DNA of 64,000 nucleotides from Vulcanimicrobium alpinum (GTDB taxonomy: Bacteria > Vulcanimicrobiota > Vulcanimicrobiia > Vulcanimicrobiales > Vulcanimicrobiaceae), in assembly GCF_027923555.1 (NCBI RefSeq), contig NZ_AP025523.1, positions 2,856,484 to 2,920,483 on the forward strand, given 5' to 3'. The first letter of the stretch is position 1; each line of letters opens with the position of its first letter. This document shows, piece after piece, positions 26,426-36,003 of the stretch. Under the pieces are notes generated by a model that saw nothing but the letters and a program-made list of their open reading frames with translations, did not search any database and was not told the origin of the DNA. The position numbers were made by a program, and so were the translations under genes.

Positions 26426-29410
26426 TTGACCCTTTCACTTCCTGCGCGGCGCGCATTCCGCGACCCGGATTACCGGGCGTGGTACATGCACAATTGTCCC
26501 GACGAGACCGAACTCGCATCGCAAAGAACGCAGAGTCTTATCGGCGATTATCCTCTCGTATCGATTGCCGTTCCAATCTGGCGGCCGCATTCGTACATGC
26601 TTCGGGAAATGCTCGAGTCTCTTGCCGATCAGAGTTATCCCTATTGGGAGGCCTGTCTGGTCGTCACGGCAGATGAAGATGATGAAAACATCAAACTCTT
26701 ACGGCAGTTCGCTGACGCTGACGAGCGATTCATCATCAACGAATTGCCCCGCAACAAGGGCATCGGTGGTAATACGAACGCTGCAATCGCCGCATGTCGC
26801 GGCGATTGGATCGCGTTCGTCGACCATGACGACGCGTTGACTCCCGACGCGCTCTTTCACGTCGTAAAGGCCTTCGGCGCAGCGGACGTCGTCTACTCCG
26901 ACTTCGATTACATTGACGACCGGGATGGCTCGCTCGGCGATCCGCTTTTTAAACCTGAATGGTCCCCGGAACTCCTCTATGCTGCCAACTACCTTACTCA
27001 TCTCACGGTCGTACGGGCAGGCCTCTTGCGCGACATCGGAGGAATGGCGGAGGATCTCGACGGGGCCCAAGATTGGGACTTGCATCTGCGCCTTGCCGAG
27101 CGGACGCAGCGCATCATTCACGTGCCCCGCGTGCTTTACCATTGGCGCCGGCATGACGGATCGACCGCGCTTTCCCACCGAGCGAAGGAGGGAGTGGGCC
27201 GTAGCCAGTCCAGGTCACTGAACCGTCATTTCAGCCGCAAAGGCTTGCCCGCGCATGCCCACGTTAATGATGAGGGGCACGTTCGGATCGGCTGGCGATG
27301 GCCTCGGAAACCGCTCGCGTCCATCATCATCCCGACGAAGGACAAGGTTGACCTTCTTCGTGCTGCGATCTCGTCGATCATCGAACGCACTCGGTATGAA
27401 GCCATCGAGATCGTGGTGGTCGATACCGGCAGCTGCAACCAGACAACCTTCGCCTACTACGAGGAACTGCGTCGCGATCCGCGCATACGCATACTCGACT
27501 ACGCGTTGCCGTTCAACTGGAGCGCCGTCAATAATTTTGCCGTACGACATAGTGCTGGCGAGTTGCTGATATTCCTCAACAACGATGTCGAGGTCATCGA
27601 CGGCGATTGGGTTGACGAACTGGCCGGCTGGGCGCTGCATCCCGAGATCGGAGCGGTCGGCGCGTTGCTGTTGCGTGCAAACGGTGACGTGCAGCACGCC
27701 GGGATCGTCGTCGGCCTCGAGGGCTTCGCGAACCATCCGTTCGCGGACACGGCTGTATCGGTCGGGAATGCGCACGGCAGTCCGCTGTGGTATCGCAACT
27801 ATCTGGCAGTGACCGGTGCGTGTTTGGCGGTTCGACGCGACGTGTTCGATACCGTCGGAGGTTTCGACGAGGCCTTCATTCTTTGCGGCAGCGACGTTGC
27901 GTTTGGGATCGAAGCATACAGGCGCGGTTTTCGCAATGTGTACACGCCGTACGCTCGGCTTTATCACCTCGAGTCGGCAACGCGCGGACACGAGATACCG
28001 GACGGTGATTTCGCCGTCTCGGCGGTCTATTATCGGCCGTATCTCGAGGCCGGCGACCCGTACTTCTCCCCGAACTTGAGCCATTGGCGGAAACCGCTCG
28101 CTCCACGGCATCCCGATGAGCAGACGCCGTACGATTACGTCACTCAGTTCCTGCGTCGCCGATCGATGACGCCGCCGCGAAGCCGCACGGAGGCAGAGCA
28201 CGTCGTTGAGTGGTTCGACTTGGATGAAAGTGAGATCGCTGCCTACCGTTCGCAACCGACGACCGGCTTGCGTCCGACCACCTCGATTGCATGGTTTTTA
28301 CCGACGTTTACCGTCGCTGCGTTCGGTGGAATCGCGACGATCCTCCGTTTTGCCGCGCACTTCGCTAACACGTATCACGTAAACAATCACTTCGTTCTGT
28401 GCGGCAGCGGAGACCGGGCAACGTATGTCGACCTCATGCGTCGTTGGTTGCCGGAACTGAGGGTTGACGACGTCACCATCGGCGACTCGACGGCGGCGCT
28501 CCAAGATGTGCCGCCGTGCGATGCGGCGATATGCAGCTTGTGGACGACGGCGTATGCCCTCGCACGATTTCAACGGACGCCGAGAAAGTTCTATTTCATT
28601 CAGGATTGGGAACCCGGGTTTTACGCAGCGGGCACGACCAGCGCGATGGTGGAGAACACCTATCGCCTCGGATTTTACGGGATCGCCAACACGATCTCAC
28701 TCGCGCGTTCGTATGCCGAGGAATTCGGCGGCTCTGCAACCTGGTTTACACCCGCGGTGGACCACACGGTTTTTCGTCCGAAAGCACGGGAACCGCGCCA
28801 ACTGGATCCGCTGCGTACGAGGCGTGTCTTCGTCTATGCGCGTCCAGGCACGCCGCGGAACGCTTTTGAACTAATCTGCGCAGCGGTACGGCGTCTGCGT
28901 ATGCGACACGGTCCGGGCATCGAACTGATCGCAGCGGGGGGCGATTTCTCTGCGGCCGAGTACCAGGTCGCCGGTGCGATTACGTCACTCGGCCTGTTGC
29001 CCTTCGAAGAAACTCCTGCCCTTTATCGTTCTTGCGATGTCGGTGTTGCGTTGATGATGACGCGCCACCCCTCATACATTCCGTTGGAACTGATGGCTTC
29101 AGGATGCCCGGTAGTAGCAAACGTGAACCGATGGAATAGCTGGTTCTACCGCGACGGCGAGAACGCGCACCTGGCGTTGCCGTCGCCAAGCGGATTGGCT
29201 GACGCCGTCGAGCGCGTCGCGTTCGACGATCTGTACGCGGAAAAACTGCGCTTCGGCGGATTCGAGACAATTGCACGATTCCATGCCGATTGGAACCCTG
29301 AGATGGACCACGTCTATGCTTTTCTGTGCGATCCCGAAACGCAGGCTCGCTCGCTCGATTCGGCCCGCTTTCGCCCATCGACGCCGCGCTTTGCGGCCGG
29401 CAGAGCATGA
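26426..29410 (+). CDS. Three-domain glycosyltransferase: tandem GT2 plus WsaF-like rhamnosyltransferase
   Basis: 994 residues. GT2 domain 1 (about 45-260): VSIAVPIWRP, FVDHDDALTPDALF, PEWSPELLYAANYLTHL. GT2 domain 2 (about 290-560): ASIIIPTKDKVDLLRAAI, FLNNDVEVIDGDWVDEL, ITGAC-type VTGACLAVRRDVFDTVGGF. C-terminal domain (about 625-975): SIAWFLPTFTVAAFGGIATI, FYFIQDWEPGFYAAG, and SYIPLELMASGCPVV, the pattern of WsaF-type beta-rhamnosyltransferases (GT-B fold). Probably builds a multi-sugar repeat from nucleotide sugars such as dTDP-rhamnose. Start TTG 26426 is supported by AGGAG five bases upstream. Overlaps the next gene as ATGA. Confidence 0.88.
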   Translation: MTLSLPARRAFRDPDYRAWYMHNCPDETELASQRTQSLIGDYPLVSIAVPIWRPHSYMLREMLESLADQSYPYWEACLVVTADEDDENIKLLRQFADADERFIINELPRNKGIGGNTNAAIAACRGDWIAFVDHDDALTPDALFHVVKAFGAADVVYSDFDYIDDRDGSLGDPLFKPEWSPELLYAANYLTHLTVVRAGLLRDIGGMAEDLDGAQDWDLHLRLAERTQRIIHVPRVLYHWRRHDGSTALSHRAKEGVGRSQSRSLNRHFSRKGLPAHAHVNDEGHVRIGWRWPRKPLASIIIPTKDKVDLLRAAISSIIERTRYEAIEIVVVDTGSCNQTTFAYYEELRRDPRIRILDYALPFNWSAVNNFAVRHSAGELLIFLNNDVEVIDGDWVDELAGWALHPEIGAVGALLLRANGDVQHAGIVVGLEGFANHPFADTAVSVGNAHGSPLWYRNYLAVTGACLAVRRDVFDTVGGFDEAFILCGSDVAFGIEAYRRGFRNVYTPYARLYHLESATRGHEIPDGDFAVSAVYYRPYLEAGDPYFSPNLSHWRKPLAPRHPDEQTPYDYVTQFLRRRSMTPPRSRTEAEHVVEWFDLDESEIAAYRSQPTTGLRPTTSIAWFLPTFTVAAFGGIATILRFAAHFANTYHVNNHFVLCGSGDRATYVDLMRRWLPELRVDDVTIGDSTAALQDVPPCDAAICSLWTTAYALARFQRTPRKFYFIQDWEPGFYAAGTTSAMVENTYRLGFYGIANTISLARSYAEEFGGSATWFTPAVDHTVFRPKAREPRQLDPLRTRRVFVYARPGTPRNAFELICAAVRRLRMRHGPGIELIAAGGDFSAAEYQVAGAITSLGLLPFEETPALYRSCDVGVALMMTRHPSYIPLELMASGCPVVANVNRWNSWFYRDGENAHLALPSPSGLADAVERVAFDDLYAEKLRFGGFETIARFHADWNPEMDHVYAFLCDPETQARSLDSARFRPSTPRFAAGRA

Positions 29411-30348
29411 CCGACGCGGGGATCGCGACCTTTTCGCATATTGATCGCTTCAGTATCTTTAATCGAACGCTCGGCATCGAAGGCTGGCTCTTTTCCCCCA
29501 CCCGCAATCTGGTGCGACTCGAGTTGCGCTTCGCACGAGGCGCGTCGGTAAGCGTCCTTTGCGGCTTGCCGAGCCAGGATGTCGAAGCGGCCTACGGAGC
29601 GGAGGCCGCAGATTGCCGTTTTGCACTCTATACGTCCGTCGAACAGCCTGATGATATCGTGATCAACGCGACGTTGTTTGCCTGGTTTTCCGACGGCACA
29701 ACGGCCACACTTGACGACTTAGGGACGCGTGATAAAGGCTCCGAGCCGGCTCACCGGCTAACCGGCAAGTTCATCGCCATCACCACGGCCCTGCCGCCGG
29801 GAAACTTCTTGGAGATCGGCGCCCGCGCTCGATCCGGAAACACCTACCGTCAGTTCGTTCCTGCGGGTTGGAACTATGTCGGCTTTGACATGCGGCCGGG
29901 TGACAATGTCGACGTCGTAGGCGATGCGCACGCGCTCGCATCGTACTTTTCCCCGGAATCTTTTCAAGCCGCGATGGCGATCTCAGTATTCGAACATTTG
30001 CTCATGCCGTGGAAATTTGTCCTAGAACTCAATCGCGTTCTCAGCATCGGCGGCGTCGGCTATTTCATGACGCACCAAACGTACGCCGTGCACGACGCAC
30101 CCTGGGACTTCTGGCGCTTCTCGAACGACGCTTGGCCGGCACTCTTCAATCGAGCGACGGGATTCGAGGTGCTCGAAGCACACGTCGGAGAGCCCGCCTT
30201 TATTGTCCCTGTTCGCTGCAGCCCGGGGCATGCGGCCGACGCGCCCGGCTATCTCTCCTCGTCCGTCCTGGTTCGAAAGATCGGGCACACGACTCTGCGA
30301 TGGGATGTTGATCTCTCGGAGGTGATCGAAAGCCCGTATCCTGCGTGA
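29407..30348 (+). CDS. SAM-dependent methyltransferase with N-terminal GW module
   Basis: 313 residues. The first 110 are a divergent GW module (SHIDRFSIFN, LGIEGWLFSP, CGLPSQDVEAAYG). Residues about 125-300 are a class I methyltransferase-like domain: GNFLEIGARARSG (SAM loop), YVGFDMRPGDNVDVVGDAH, AMAISVFEHLLMPWKFVLEL, GGVGYFMTHQTYAVHDAPWD. Probably methylates a sugar of the surface glycan; the substrate is unknown. ATG 29407 overlaps the preceding stop. Confidence 0.75.
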   Translation: MTDAGIATFSHIDRFSIFNRTLGIEGWLFSPTRNLVRLELRFARGASVSVLCGLPSQDVEAAYGAEAADCRFALYTSVEQPDDIVINATLFAWFSDGTTATLDDLGTRDKGSEPAHRLTGKFIAITTALPPGNFLEIGARARSGNTYRQFVPAGWNYVGFDMRPGDNVDVVGDAHALASYFSPESFQAAMAISVFEHLLMPWKFVLELNRVLSIGGVGYFMTHQTYAVHDAPWDFWRFSNDAWPALFNRATGFEVLEAHVGEPAFIVPVRCSPGHAADAPGYLSSSVLVRKIGHTTLRWDVDLSEVIESPYPA

Positions 30349-30361
30349 TCGTCGTGGGAGA

Positions 30362-32344
30362 CTACGTCCGGATCAAAAGCTCGTCACGAAAGACTTCGCG
30401 TTCGTCCGGGACGATCGCCAACTTGAAGTATGGGGCGGTAAGCGCGAGATTCACGTTGTAATACGGATCGGGCCGCTCACGAATAGACCAGCGCTTGATC
30501 AGCATTTCTTGTTCGATGAGATTTCGCTCGGCACGGCTTCGATCAAGATCGGATCCACGCGATAGGGATTCGTGGTGATACAATTCGACGTGAGGGAGAT
30601 AGACGTTTCGCAGGCCGCGAGCGCCTAGGCGAAGACAGAAGTCCACGTCGTTGTACGCGATGGAAAAATCTTCGTCGAATCCATGTACTGCTTCGAACGC
30701 CTCGCGGCGGACCATCATGCATGCAGCGGTGACGGCGCTATAATTGTTGACGGTAACCACGGCACCGAAGTGGTTCAGCTCGTACCGCTGCATGCGATAA
30801 TTTACATGACCGGCCGCGCCGCCAAGACCCAGCACGATTCCGGCGTGCTGGAGGGTGTTATCCGGGAAAAGGAGCTTGACGCCGACGGCGCCGATCGACT
30901 TGCGCTGCACCTGTTCGAGCATCATCTCGATCCATTCTTGGGTGATCACCTCGGTATCGTTGTTGAGAAAGAGCAGATACGGCGAATCGCTCGCAGCGGC
31001 ACCAGCATTGATGAGCCGCGAGAAGTTGAACGGCTCATCGCGTTCGATTACGCGGAACCGCTGCTCGTCCCACTTTCGCCAGCGGCGTAAGACGACGTCG
31101 GTCTCCTTTTTCTTCGAGCCATTGTCGACGATCAGCACTTCGAAATCGTGATAGGTCGATTTGAGGAAAATGGACTTTAGACAATGATCGAGGATATCGG
31201 CTTTGTCCCGCGATGGGATGACGATCGAGACCTTGCCGGGCTTGCGGAGTTCGTATCGCGGAATATATAAGCCATGGCAGTTCGGAACGGGATCCACCCG
31301 TCCCGGCTCGCCGCGCCGCTCCATCGCCTCTGCGATAGCCTTCCGAGCCGCAATGTACGCGTACGGCTTCGCGTCCGTGCTCCCCGCCGCCGACTCGGCG
31401 TGCTTACGCCAGCTATACAGCACCCGTGGGATATGGTGAATGCGCTGGCTGCTTTCGGTAAAGCGCAGAACGAGATCGTAGTCCTGACTGCCGTTAAGTT
31501 CAGGGCGGAACCCGCCGATCTTTTCGACGATGCTGCGCCGGTAAATGCCAAAGTGCGACGTGTACATCTTCGAGAGAAATGAGTCCGGGGACCAATCGGG
31601 CTTAAAGAACGGCTCCTGCCGCTTGCCGTTCTCGTCCAACTTGTCTTCGTCGGTATAAATCATGTCGATTTCTGGATCGACATTCACTGCGTGCGCGACT
31701 TCGAAAAGCGCATCAGGTGCGATGAGATCGTCGTGATCCAGCAGACCGATATACTCGCCCGTCGCCATCGCAATCGCGGAATTGGACGCCTCGGAGATGT
31801 GCCCGTTTTGCAGACGAAACGCGACGCGAATGCGTTCGTCGCCGGCGGCATATCGCTCCAATATCTCACGAATGTGGGGCGACGGCGAATTATCATCCGC
31901 GATGCACAGGGTCCAGTACGGGTAGGATTGAGCAAGGACAGATTCGATCGCTTCGATCAAGTAGCGCCGTGGAGTTTCGTACACGGGCATGACGACACTG
32001 ATGACGGGGCGCAGGGGAAGCAGGCGCGAGAGCGACCGCTGCAATTCGAGTTCGTGAGGTTGCGCCGCGTGCGTCAAAAGCCACTGTTCGTATTCGGAGC
32101 GTGCGAATGGCCCGGCATCACGGCCCGCTGCGCTGGGCAGTTCTCCCCGCTCATCGCTATATGCAGCAAGACGCCCGGTGCGGGTACCGGCAAGGCGGCC
32201 GGCGAGCGCCAGCATCGAACGAAGACGAGCGAATTTGCTGCGGTCCATCGCAGCATAGGCGCGTTGCAGTTCACGTAGCCGCGCACGGCTGGCGGCAAAC
32301 TCGACGGCAAGCGCATGGGTTCGCCCGATTTCCGAACTGCTCAT
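30362..32344 (-). CDS. Tandem GT2 glycosyltransferase (rhamnosyltransferase-like)
   Basis: 660 residues. After about 110 residues of helix, GT2 domain 1 has ISVVMPVYETPRRYLIEAIE, CIADDNSPSPHI, GLLDHDDLIAPDALFEVA and FFKPDWSPDSFLS. Domain 2 has VSIVIPSRDKADILDHCL, LIVDNGSKKKETD, LLFLNNDTEVITQEWIEMML, ACMMVRREAFEAVHGFDE and YNDVDFCLRLG. This is the double-GT2 type common in O-antigen clusters, with DxD-like NND and DHDD metal sites. Two domains may add alternating sugars. ATG 32344; divergent from the 32415 gene. Confidence 0.88.
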   Translation of the reverse strand: MSSSEIGRTHALAVEFAASRARLRELQRAYAAMDRSKFARLRSMLALAGRLAGTRTGRLAAYSDERGELPSAAGRDAGPFARSEYEQWLLTHAAQPHELELQRSLSRLLPLRPVISVVMPVYETPRRYLIEAIESVLAQSYPYWTLCIADDNSPSPHIREILERYAAGDERIRVAFRLQNGHISEASNSAIAMATGEYIGLLDHDDLIAPDALFEVAHAVNVDPEIDMIYTDEDKLDENGKRQEPFFKPDWSPDSFLSKMYTSHFGIYRRSIVEKIGGFRPELNGSQDYDLVLRFTESSQRIHHIPRVLYSWRKHAESAAGSTDAKPYAYIAARKAIAEAMERRGEPGRVDPVPNCHGLYIPRYELRKPGKVSIVIPSRDKADILDHCLKSIFLKSTYHDFEVLIVDNGSKKKETDVVLRRWRKWDEQRFRVIERDEPFNFSRLINAGAAASDSPYLLFLNNDTEVITQEWIEMMLEQVQRKSIGAVGVKLLFPDNTLQHAGIVLGLGGAAGHVNYRMQRYELNHFGAVVTVNNYSAVTAACMMVRREAFEAVHGFDEDFSIAYNDVDFCLRLGARGLRNVYLPHVELYHHESLSRGSDLDRSRAERNLIEQEMLIKRWSIRERPDPYYNVNLALTAPYFKLAIVPDEREVFRDELLIRT

Positions 32345-32414
32345 CGGTGCACCCTCTTCCCGACCCTCTCAGGCCGATCATGCACAGGCACGCACCGCGG
32401 AAACGCGAATCCGA

Positions 32415-33236
32415 ATGTCGCTGATGACTGCGATTTCAACGGCGGCGGGCACTACGAACCACGGGGCGGCGCTTCTTCCCGCCGAAAGCGACGCGCGTGC
32501 GGCGACGGACTTCTGCCGGGCGCTGGCCGCGGATTCGGTCTATGATGCCTCCAACGACGGAGGGGTGCTGGCATCGGCGCTTGAGGATCAAGCGATCGAC
32601 GTGACGCGCTATCCGTCTCCCCGACCAGGCCGATTCGGTCTCGCCACGGCGCTCGGCCTGCCCGCTGGGTCAGCCTCCGCACGGGATACCCTGATCCGCG
32701 AATTGAGCGACCGGTCAGATACTGTGCTTCTCTCGTGGGACTGGAGTGAGGTCGGACGCCCGACGGCGGGCGTCGCGTATTCTTGGCTCATTGCCCTTGC
32801 CCAAGCGGGCCTGCACGTGGATTTCATTGCCTCGGGCGATGGGACCCTGCGGAATTTATTGCTGTTTCGTCGCTCCGCGGAGCCTCTGACATCGCGCCTG
32901 CTTCAAACGATGGCGCACGTCATCGTCAATACACATCGAGCGCGTGCAGCGCAAGAGGAGCTCTCCAGCCTTCGTTCCACCCGAGCGACCGATTTAACGC
33001 AAATCGAAAGGCTCGACACGGAGAATCGCCTGCTGCGCCAACGCATCGACGCCCATAGCCGCGAGATCGCAGCGCTTCGCGGCGCCTTGGCGGATGTAAA
33101 CGACCTACTTAGCCACGAACTCGAGGCGGTACACAGCGCCGAAGCGGTTGTCGCTGAGGACATCGACGCACTTACTGCTAGCCCGCTATGGCGCCTCAAG
33201 CTCAGATTAGCCGGCGTCAAGCGAGGCCGCGAATGA
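32415..33236 (+). CDS. Unknown protein with C-terminal coiled coil, upstream of wzm
   Basis: 273 residues, not recognised. Residues about 20-170 are alpha/beta without a clear motif (SDTVLLSWDWSEVG, LHVDFIASGDGTLRNLL). Residues about 180-245 form a coiled coil (QIERLDTENRLLRQRIDAHS). The C-terminus SPLWRLKLRLAGVKRGRE is a basic amphipathic tail like that of the coiled-coil methyltransferase. Its TGA overlaps the wzm ATG, which suggests a role with the exporter. ATG 32415 or 32424. Confidence 0.55.
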   Translation: MSLMTAISTAAGTTNHGAALLPAESDARAATDFCRALAADSVYDASNDGGVLASALEDQAIDVTRYPSPRPGRFGLATALGLPAGSASARDTLIRELSDRSDTVLLSWDWSEVGRPTAGVAYSWLIALAQAGLHVDFIASGDGTLRNLLLFRRSAEPLTSRLLQTMAHVIVNTHRARAAQEELSSLRSTRATDLTQIERLDTENRLLRQRIDAHSREIAALRGALADVNDLLSHELEAVHSAEAVVAEDIDALTASPLWRLKLRLAGVKRGRE

Positions 33237-34051
33237 CGGTGTTGACAACCGCATCGCAGCAGAAAACCTCCTTCAGCGGCCGTTTCGCTACGTATGCCGC
33301 CCTTGTTTCCACGCTCGCGGCGCGCAATCTCAAAATCCGCTACCGCGGTTCCTCGCTCGGCGTTTTTTGGTCGCTTTCGAATCCGCTGCTCATGACGGGC
33401 GTCTATACGGCAATTTTCGGCACGGCGTTTGCAAAGTATTACGGCGGTTCGATTTTCGATTACGTTCTCGCCGTCTTCGTTGCTCTGTCTGTCCTCGCGT
33501 TTTTTTCCTCGGCAACCTCGCAGGCACTGAGCTCTATCGTCGCGGGAGGGCCGCTCCTGAATAAGATTGCTCTTCCCTGCAGCGCCTTTCCCGTGAGCAC
33601 CGTGACCGCGAACACGTTCCAATTGGTCATCGGTACGGTTCCGCTCCTGATGATCGTTGCGCTTTTGCGGACGCATTCCATCATCAATGTGGCAGCGATC
33701 GCAGGCCCTCTCGCGGGCCTTATCCTTACGTCGATGGGGGTCGCTCTGGCCCTCGCCGCGCTCTACGTCTATTTTCGAGACCTGGCGTACCTCTATGAAG
33801 TCGTGACGTTCATCATCTACATGACTACACCCGTCTTCTACCCGGCGAGCTTCGTGCCGCCGAGCGTTCGCACGTACCTGGAACTCAATCCCGTCGCGGT
33901 GATCGTCAGTTCTCTGCGCGATATCGTGCTGAATCCGCAGATGCCTCATCTCCGTGCAATCGCGCTTCCGGTCGTTACCGGCTTTGCGGTCTTCGCACTC
34001 GGAATCGCCATCTTCGCGCCTCTGCGCCGAGACTTTCTCGACCTGCTGTGA
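33233..34051 (+). CDS. wzm: Polysaccharide ABC transporter permease
   Basis: Inner-membrane half of an ABC exporter that carries undecaprenyl-linked glycan out of the cytoplasm. 272 residues, ABC-2 type: a cytoplasmic N-terminus with LAARNLKIRYRGSSLGVFWSLSNPLL (family hallmark), then six hydrophobic segments (FDYVLAVFVALSVLAFF, VTFIIYMTTPVFYPASF, LPVVTGFAVFALGIAIF). GAGG lies seven bases before ATG 33233. Overlaps wzt as GTGA. Confidence 0.92.
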   Translation: MTVLTTASQQKTSFSGRFATYAALVSTLAARNLKIRYRGSSLGVFWSLSNPLLMTGVYTAIFGTAFAKYYGGSIFDYVLAVFVALSVLAFFSSATSQALSSIVAGGPLLNKIALPCSAFPVSTVTANTFQLVIGTVPLLMIVALLRTHSIINVAAIAGPLAGLILTSMGVALALAALYVYFRDLAYLYEVVTFIIYMTTPVFYPASFVPPSVRTYLELNPVAVIVSSLRDIVLNPQMPHLRAIALPVVTGFAVFALGIAIFAPLRRDFLDLL

Positions 34052-35187
34052 GACCCGCAATCCACTTCTCCAACGTTACGCTTTGGCGTCGAACTCAGGA
34101 AGAGTACGCTTACGATCTCAAAGGCACCGTCTTTCGACTGCTGCGCCGCCAGCACGCGCGGACTACACGAAGGCGTACGATACACGCCGTCGACGTGACC
34201 ATCAATCGCGGAGAGAAGGTCGCACTAATCGGGCGCAACGGCAGCGGCAAATCCACGCTTCTGAAGCTGGCCGCGGGCATAATCGCGCCGACGCAAGGCA
34301 CCGTTACGGTGGAGGGGAGCCTGGCGGCCCTCATCGAGTTAGGAGCGGGCTTCGATCCCGACCTTACCGTGATCGAGAACATCGTGTTCTACGGCGTGCT
34401 GCTTGGGTTCTCACGGTCTCACATGAAGCAGCGTATTCCCGAAATTCTCCAATTTGCGGAACTTGAAAATTACGGCAACGCTCCCCTCAAGACGCTTTCG
34501 TCAGGAATGTCCGCGCGTCTCAGCTTTGCGATTGCCACCGACGTGCGGCCGGAAGTTCTCTTGATCGACGAAGTTCTCTCCGTCGGCGACGAGGCGTTTC
34601 GAAACAAATCCACGGCGCGAATCCAGCGCTTTTGGGACGAGCACTCGACAATCGTGCTCGTATCGCACGACCTGAGCTTCATTGCAAATCATTGCGAGCG
34701 CGCAATCCTCATCGATTCGGGAGAGATTGTTGCGGACGGTCGCGCCTCCGATGTTGTGGCTCGGTACATTGCGGACGTCGCCGCGACATCCGAGGAACGA
34801 TTCGGAAGCCAAGCGGAGTCAGTGTCGAACAAACCGGCATTCGGCCATCTCGACGATGTGTCTCTTGAAGCCGGGACGCTCATCGTGCGCGGCTGGGGCT
34901 ACATCGACGCATCGCGCCGGGGAGACGCCATAGGCGTATTCATCGATGGCGAACTGGTCCTCAACGCGCCCTATGGATCGTTACGGCCGGACGTTGCCGC
35001 GATCTTCGAAGTGTATCATCAAGACGTCGGCTTCGACATTCACATTCCGCTCCGTGCGACCTCGAGCGAACATCGCGTTGAATGCGCAGTGTTCGATGAA
35101 GTTGCCGGCATGTACCGGCCGATCGACCACGTTCGATTCGTGCGGTGCACGATGCCGGATCCGGCTATGACGAACGCAGGTCGATAA
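34048..35187 (+). CDS. wzt: Polysaccharide ABC transporter ATPase with GW-module C-terminal domain
   Basis: 379 residues. Nucleotide-binding domain (about 1-235): Walker A GRNGSGKST (62-70), signature LSSGMSARL (150-158), Walker B LLIDEVLSVGDEA (171-183), switch VSHD (205-208). Residues about 265-375 are an extra domain with FGHLDDVSL, LIVRGWGYID, VFIDGELVLNAPYG, LRPDVAAIF and EHRVECAVFD, the GW module of this region. In E. coli O9a-type systems the Wzt C-terminal domain binds the capped end of the glycan; here the module presumably does so (inference). GTG 34048. Confidence 0.93.
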   Translation: MRPAIHFSNVTLWRRTQEEYAYDLKGTVFRLLRRQHARTTRRRTIHAVDVTINRGEKVALIGRNGSGKSTLLKLAAGIIAPTQGTVTVEGSLAALIELGAGFDPDLTVIENIVFYGVLLGFSRSHMKQRIPEILQFAELENYGNAPLKTLSSGMSARLSFAIATDVRPEVLLIDEVLSVGDEAFRNKSTARIQRFWDEHSTIVLVSHDLSFIANHCERAILIDSGEIVADGRASDVVARYIADVAATSEERFGSQAESVSNKPAFGHLDDVSLEAGTLIVRGWGYIDASRRGDAIGVFIDGELVLNAPYGSLRPDVAAIFEVYHQDVGFDIHIPLRATSSEHRVECAVFDEVAGMYRPIDHVRFVRCTMPDPAMTNAGR

Positions 35188-35214
35188 CAGCGCGTCTTGC
35201 CGTCGGCCCCATCA

Positions 35215-36003
35215 CTACACGTGTACGCTGCGCGTCGGCGCGCCGGACGCCGGCTCCTCGACGTCGGCTCGCCGGCGATAGTCGCCGCGCGAAAACCACT
35301 TCTCGATCAGCGCGTACAACACGATGAAGAGGTAGCGGCTGCCCATCTCTTTGATCTTGAACTTGGAGACGCCGCCTTTGCGGTTGTACCAATTCGTCGG
35401 GATCACATTCCAGCTGTAGCCGCGCACGATCGCTTTGAGCGGGATCTCTACCGTGATGTTGAAATGCGGCGAGAGGATCGGACGGACGCCGTCGATCACC
35501 TCGCGCCGGTAGGCTTTGAACGCGTTGGTGACATCGTTGTAGCGGATCCCCATCACGGCCGCGATGAAGGCGTTTGCGCCGCGGTTGAGCGCGCGCTTCA
35601 GCCACGGATAATCGACCACGCGTGCACCGCGCATGAAGCGCGAACCGAAGGCGCAATCGTACCCATGCTGCAGCAGCCGCCAGTATCCGACGACGTCCCG
35701 CGCGTCGTCTGACGCATCGGCCATCACGATGCAGACGGCGTCGCCGGAGAAATTGTCGAGCCCGGTATGAATCGCGTTGCCGAAGCCGCCCGGGCGAAGA
35801 TTGCGCACGCACCGCACCTGCGGCCATCGCGCGCTGACCAAGGCGATCACCTCGGAGGTGCGATCGGTCGAGTGATCGTCGACCACGACGATCTCGAACG
35901 GAATCTGCTCCGCCGCTAGCGTCTCGGCGAGATCGAGCAGGGTCGCCTCGACCGTTGCTTCCTCGTTGTGCGCGGGGATGACGATCGAGTACAGCTCAGA
36001 CAC
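35215..36003 (-). CDS. GT2 glycosyltransferase, dolichyl-phosphate-mannose-synthase-like
   Basis: 262 residues, single GT2 domain: [68 protein letters not shown] (D-x-S-D metal site) and [10 protein letters not shown]-terminal hydrophobic stretch ([14 protein letters not shown]) suggests membrane association. Likely transfers a sugar to a polyprenyl phosphate or lipid-linked glycan. GTG 36003 overlaps the upstream epimerase stop by eight bases. Confidence 0.85.
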   Translation of the reverse strand: MSELYSIVIPAHNEEATVEATLLDLAETLAAEQIPFEIVVVDDHSTDRTSEVIALVSARWPQVRCVRNLRPGGFGNAIHTGLDNFSGDAVCIVMADASDDARDVVGYWRLLQHGYDCAFGSRFMRGARVVDYPWLKRALNRGANAFIAAVMGIRYNDVTNAFKAYRREVIDGVRPILSPHFNITVEIPLKAIVRGYSWNVIPTNWYNRKGGVSKFKIKEMGSRYLFIVLYALIEKWFSRGDYRRRADVEEPASGAPTRSVHV

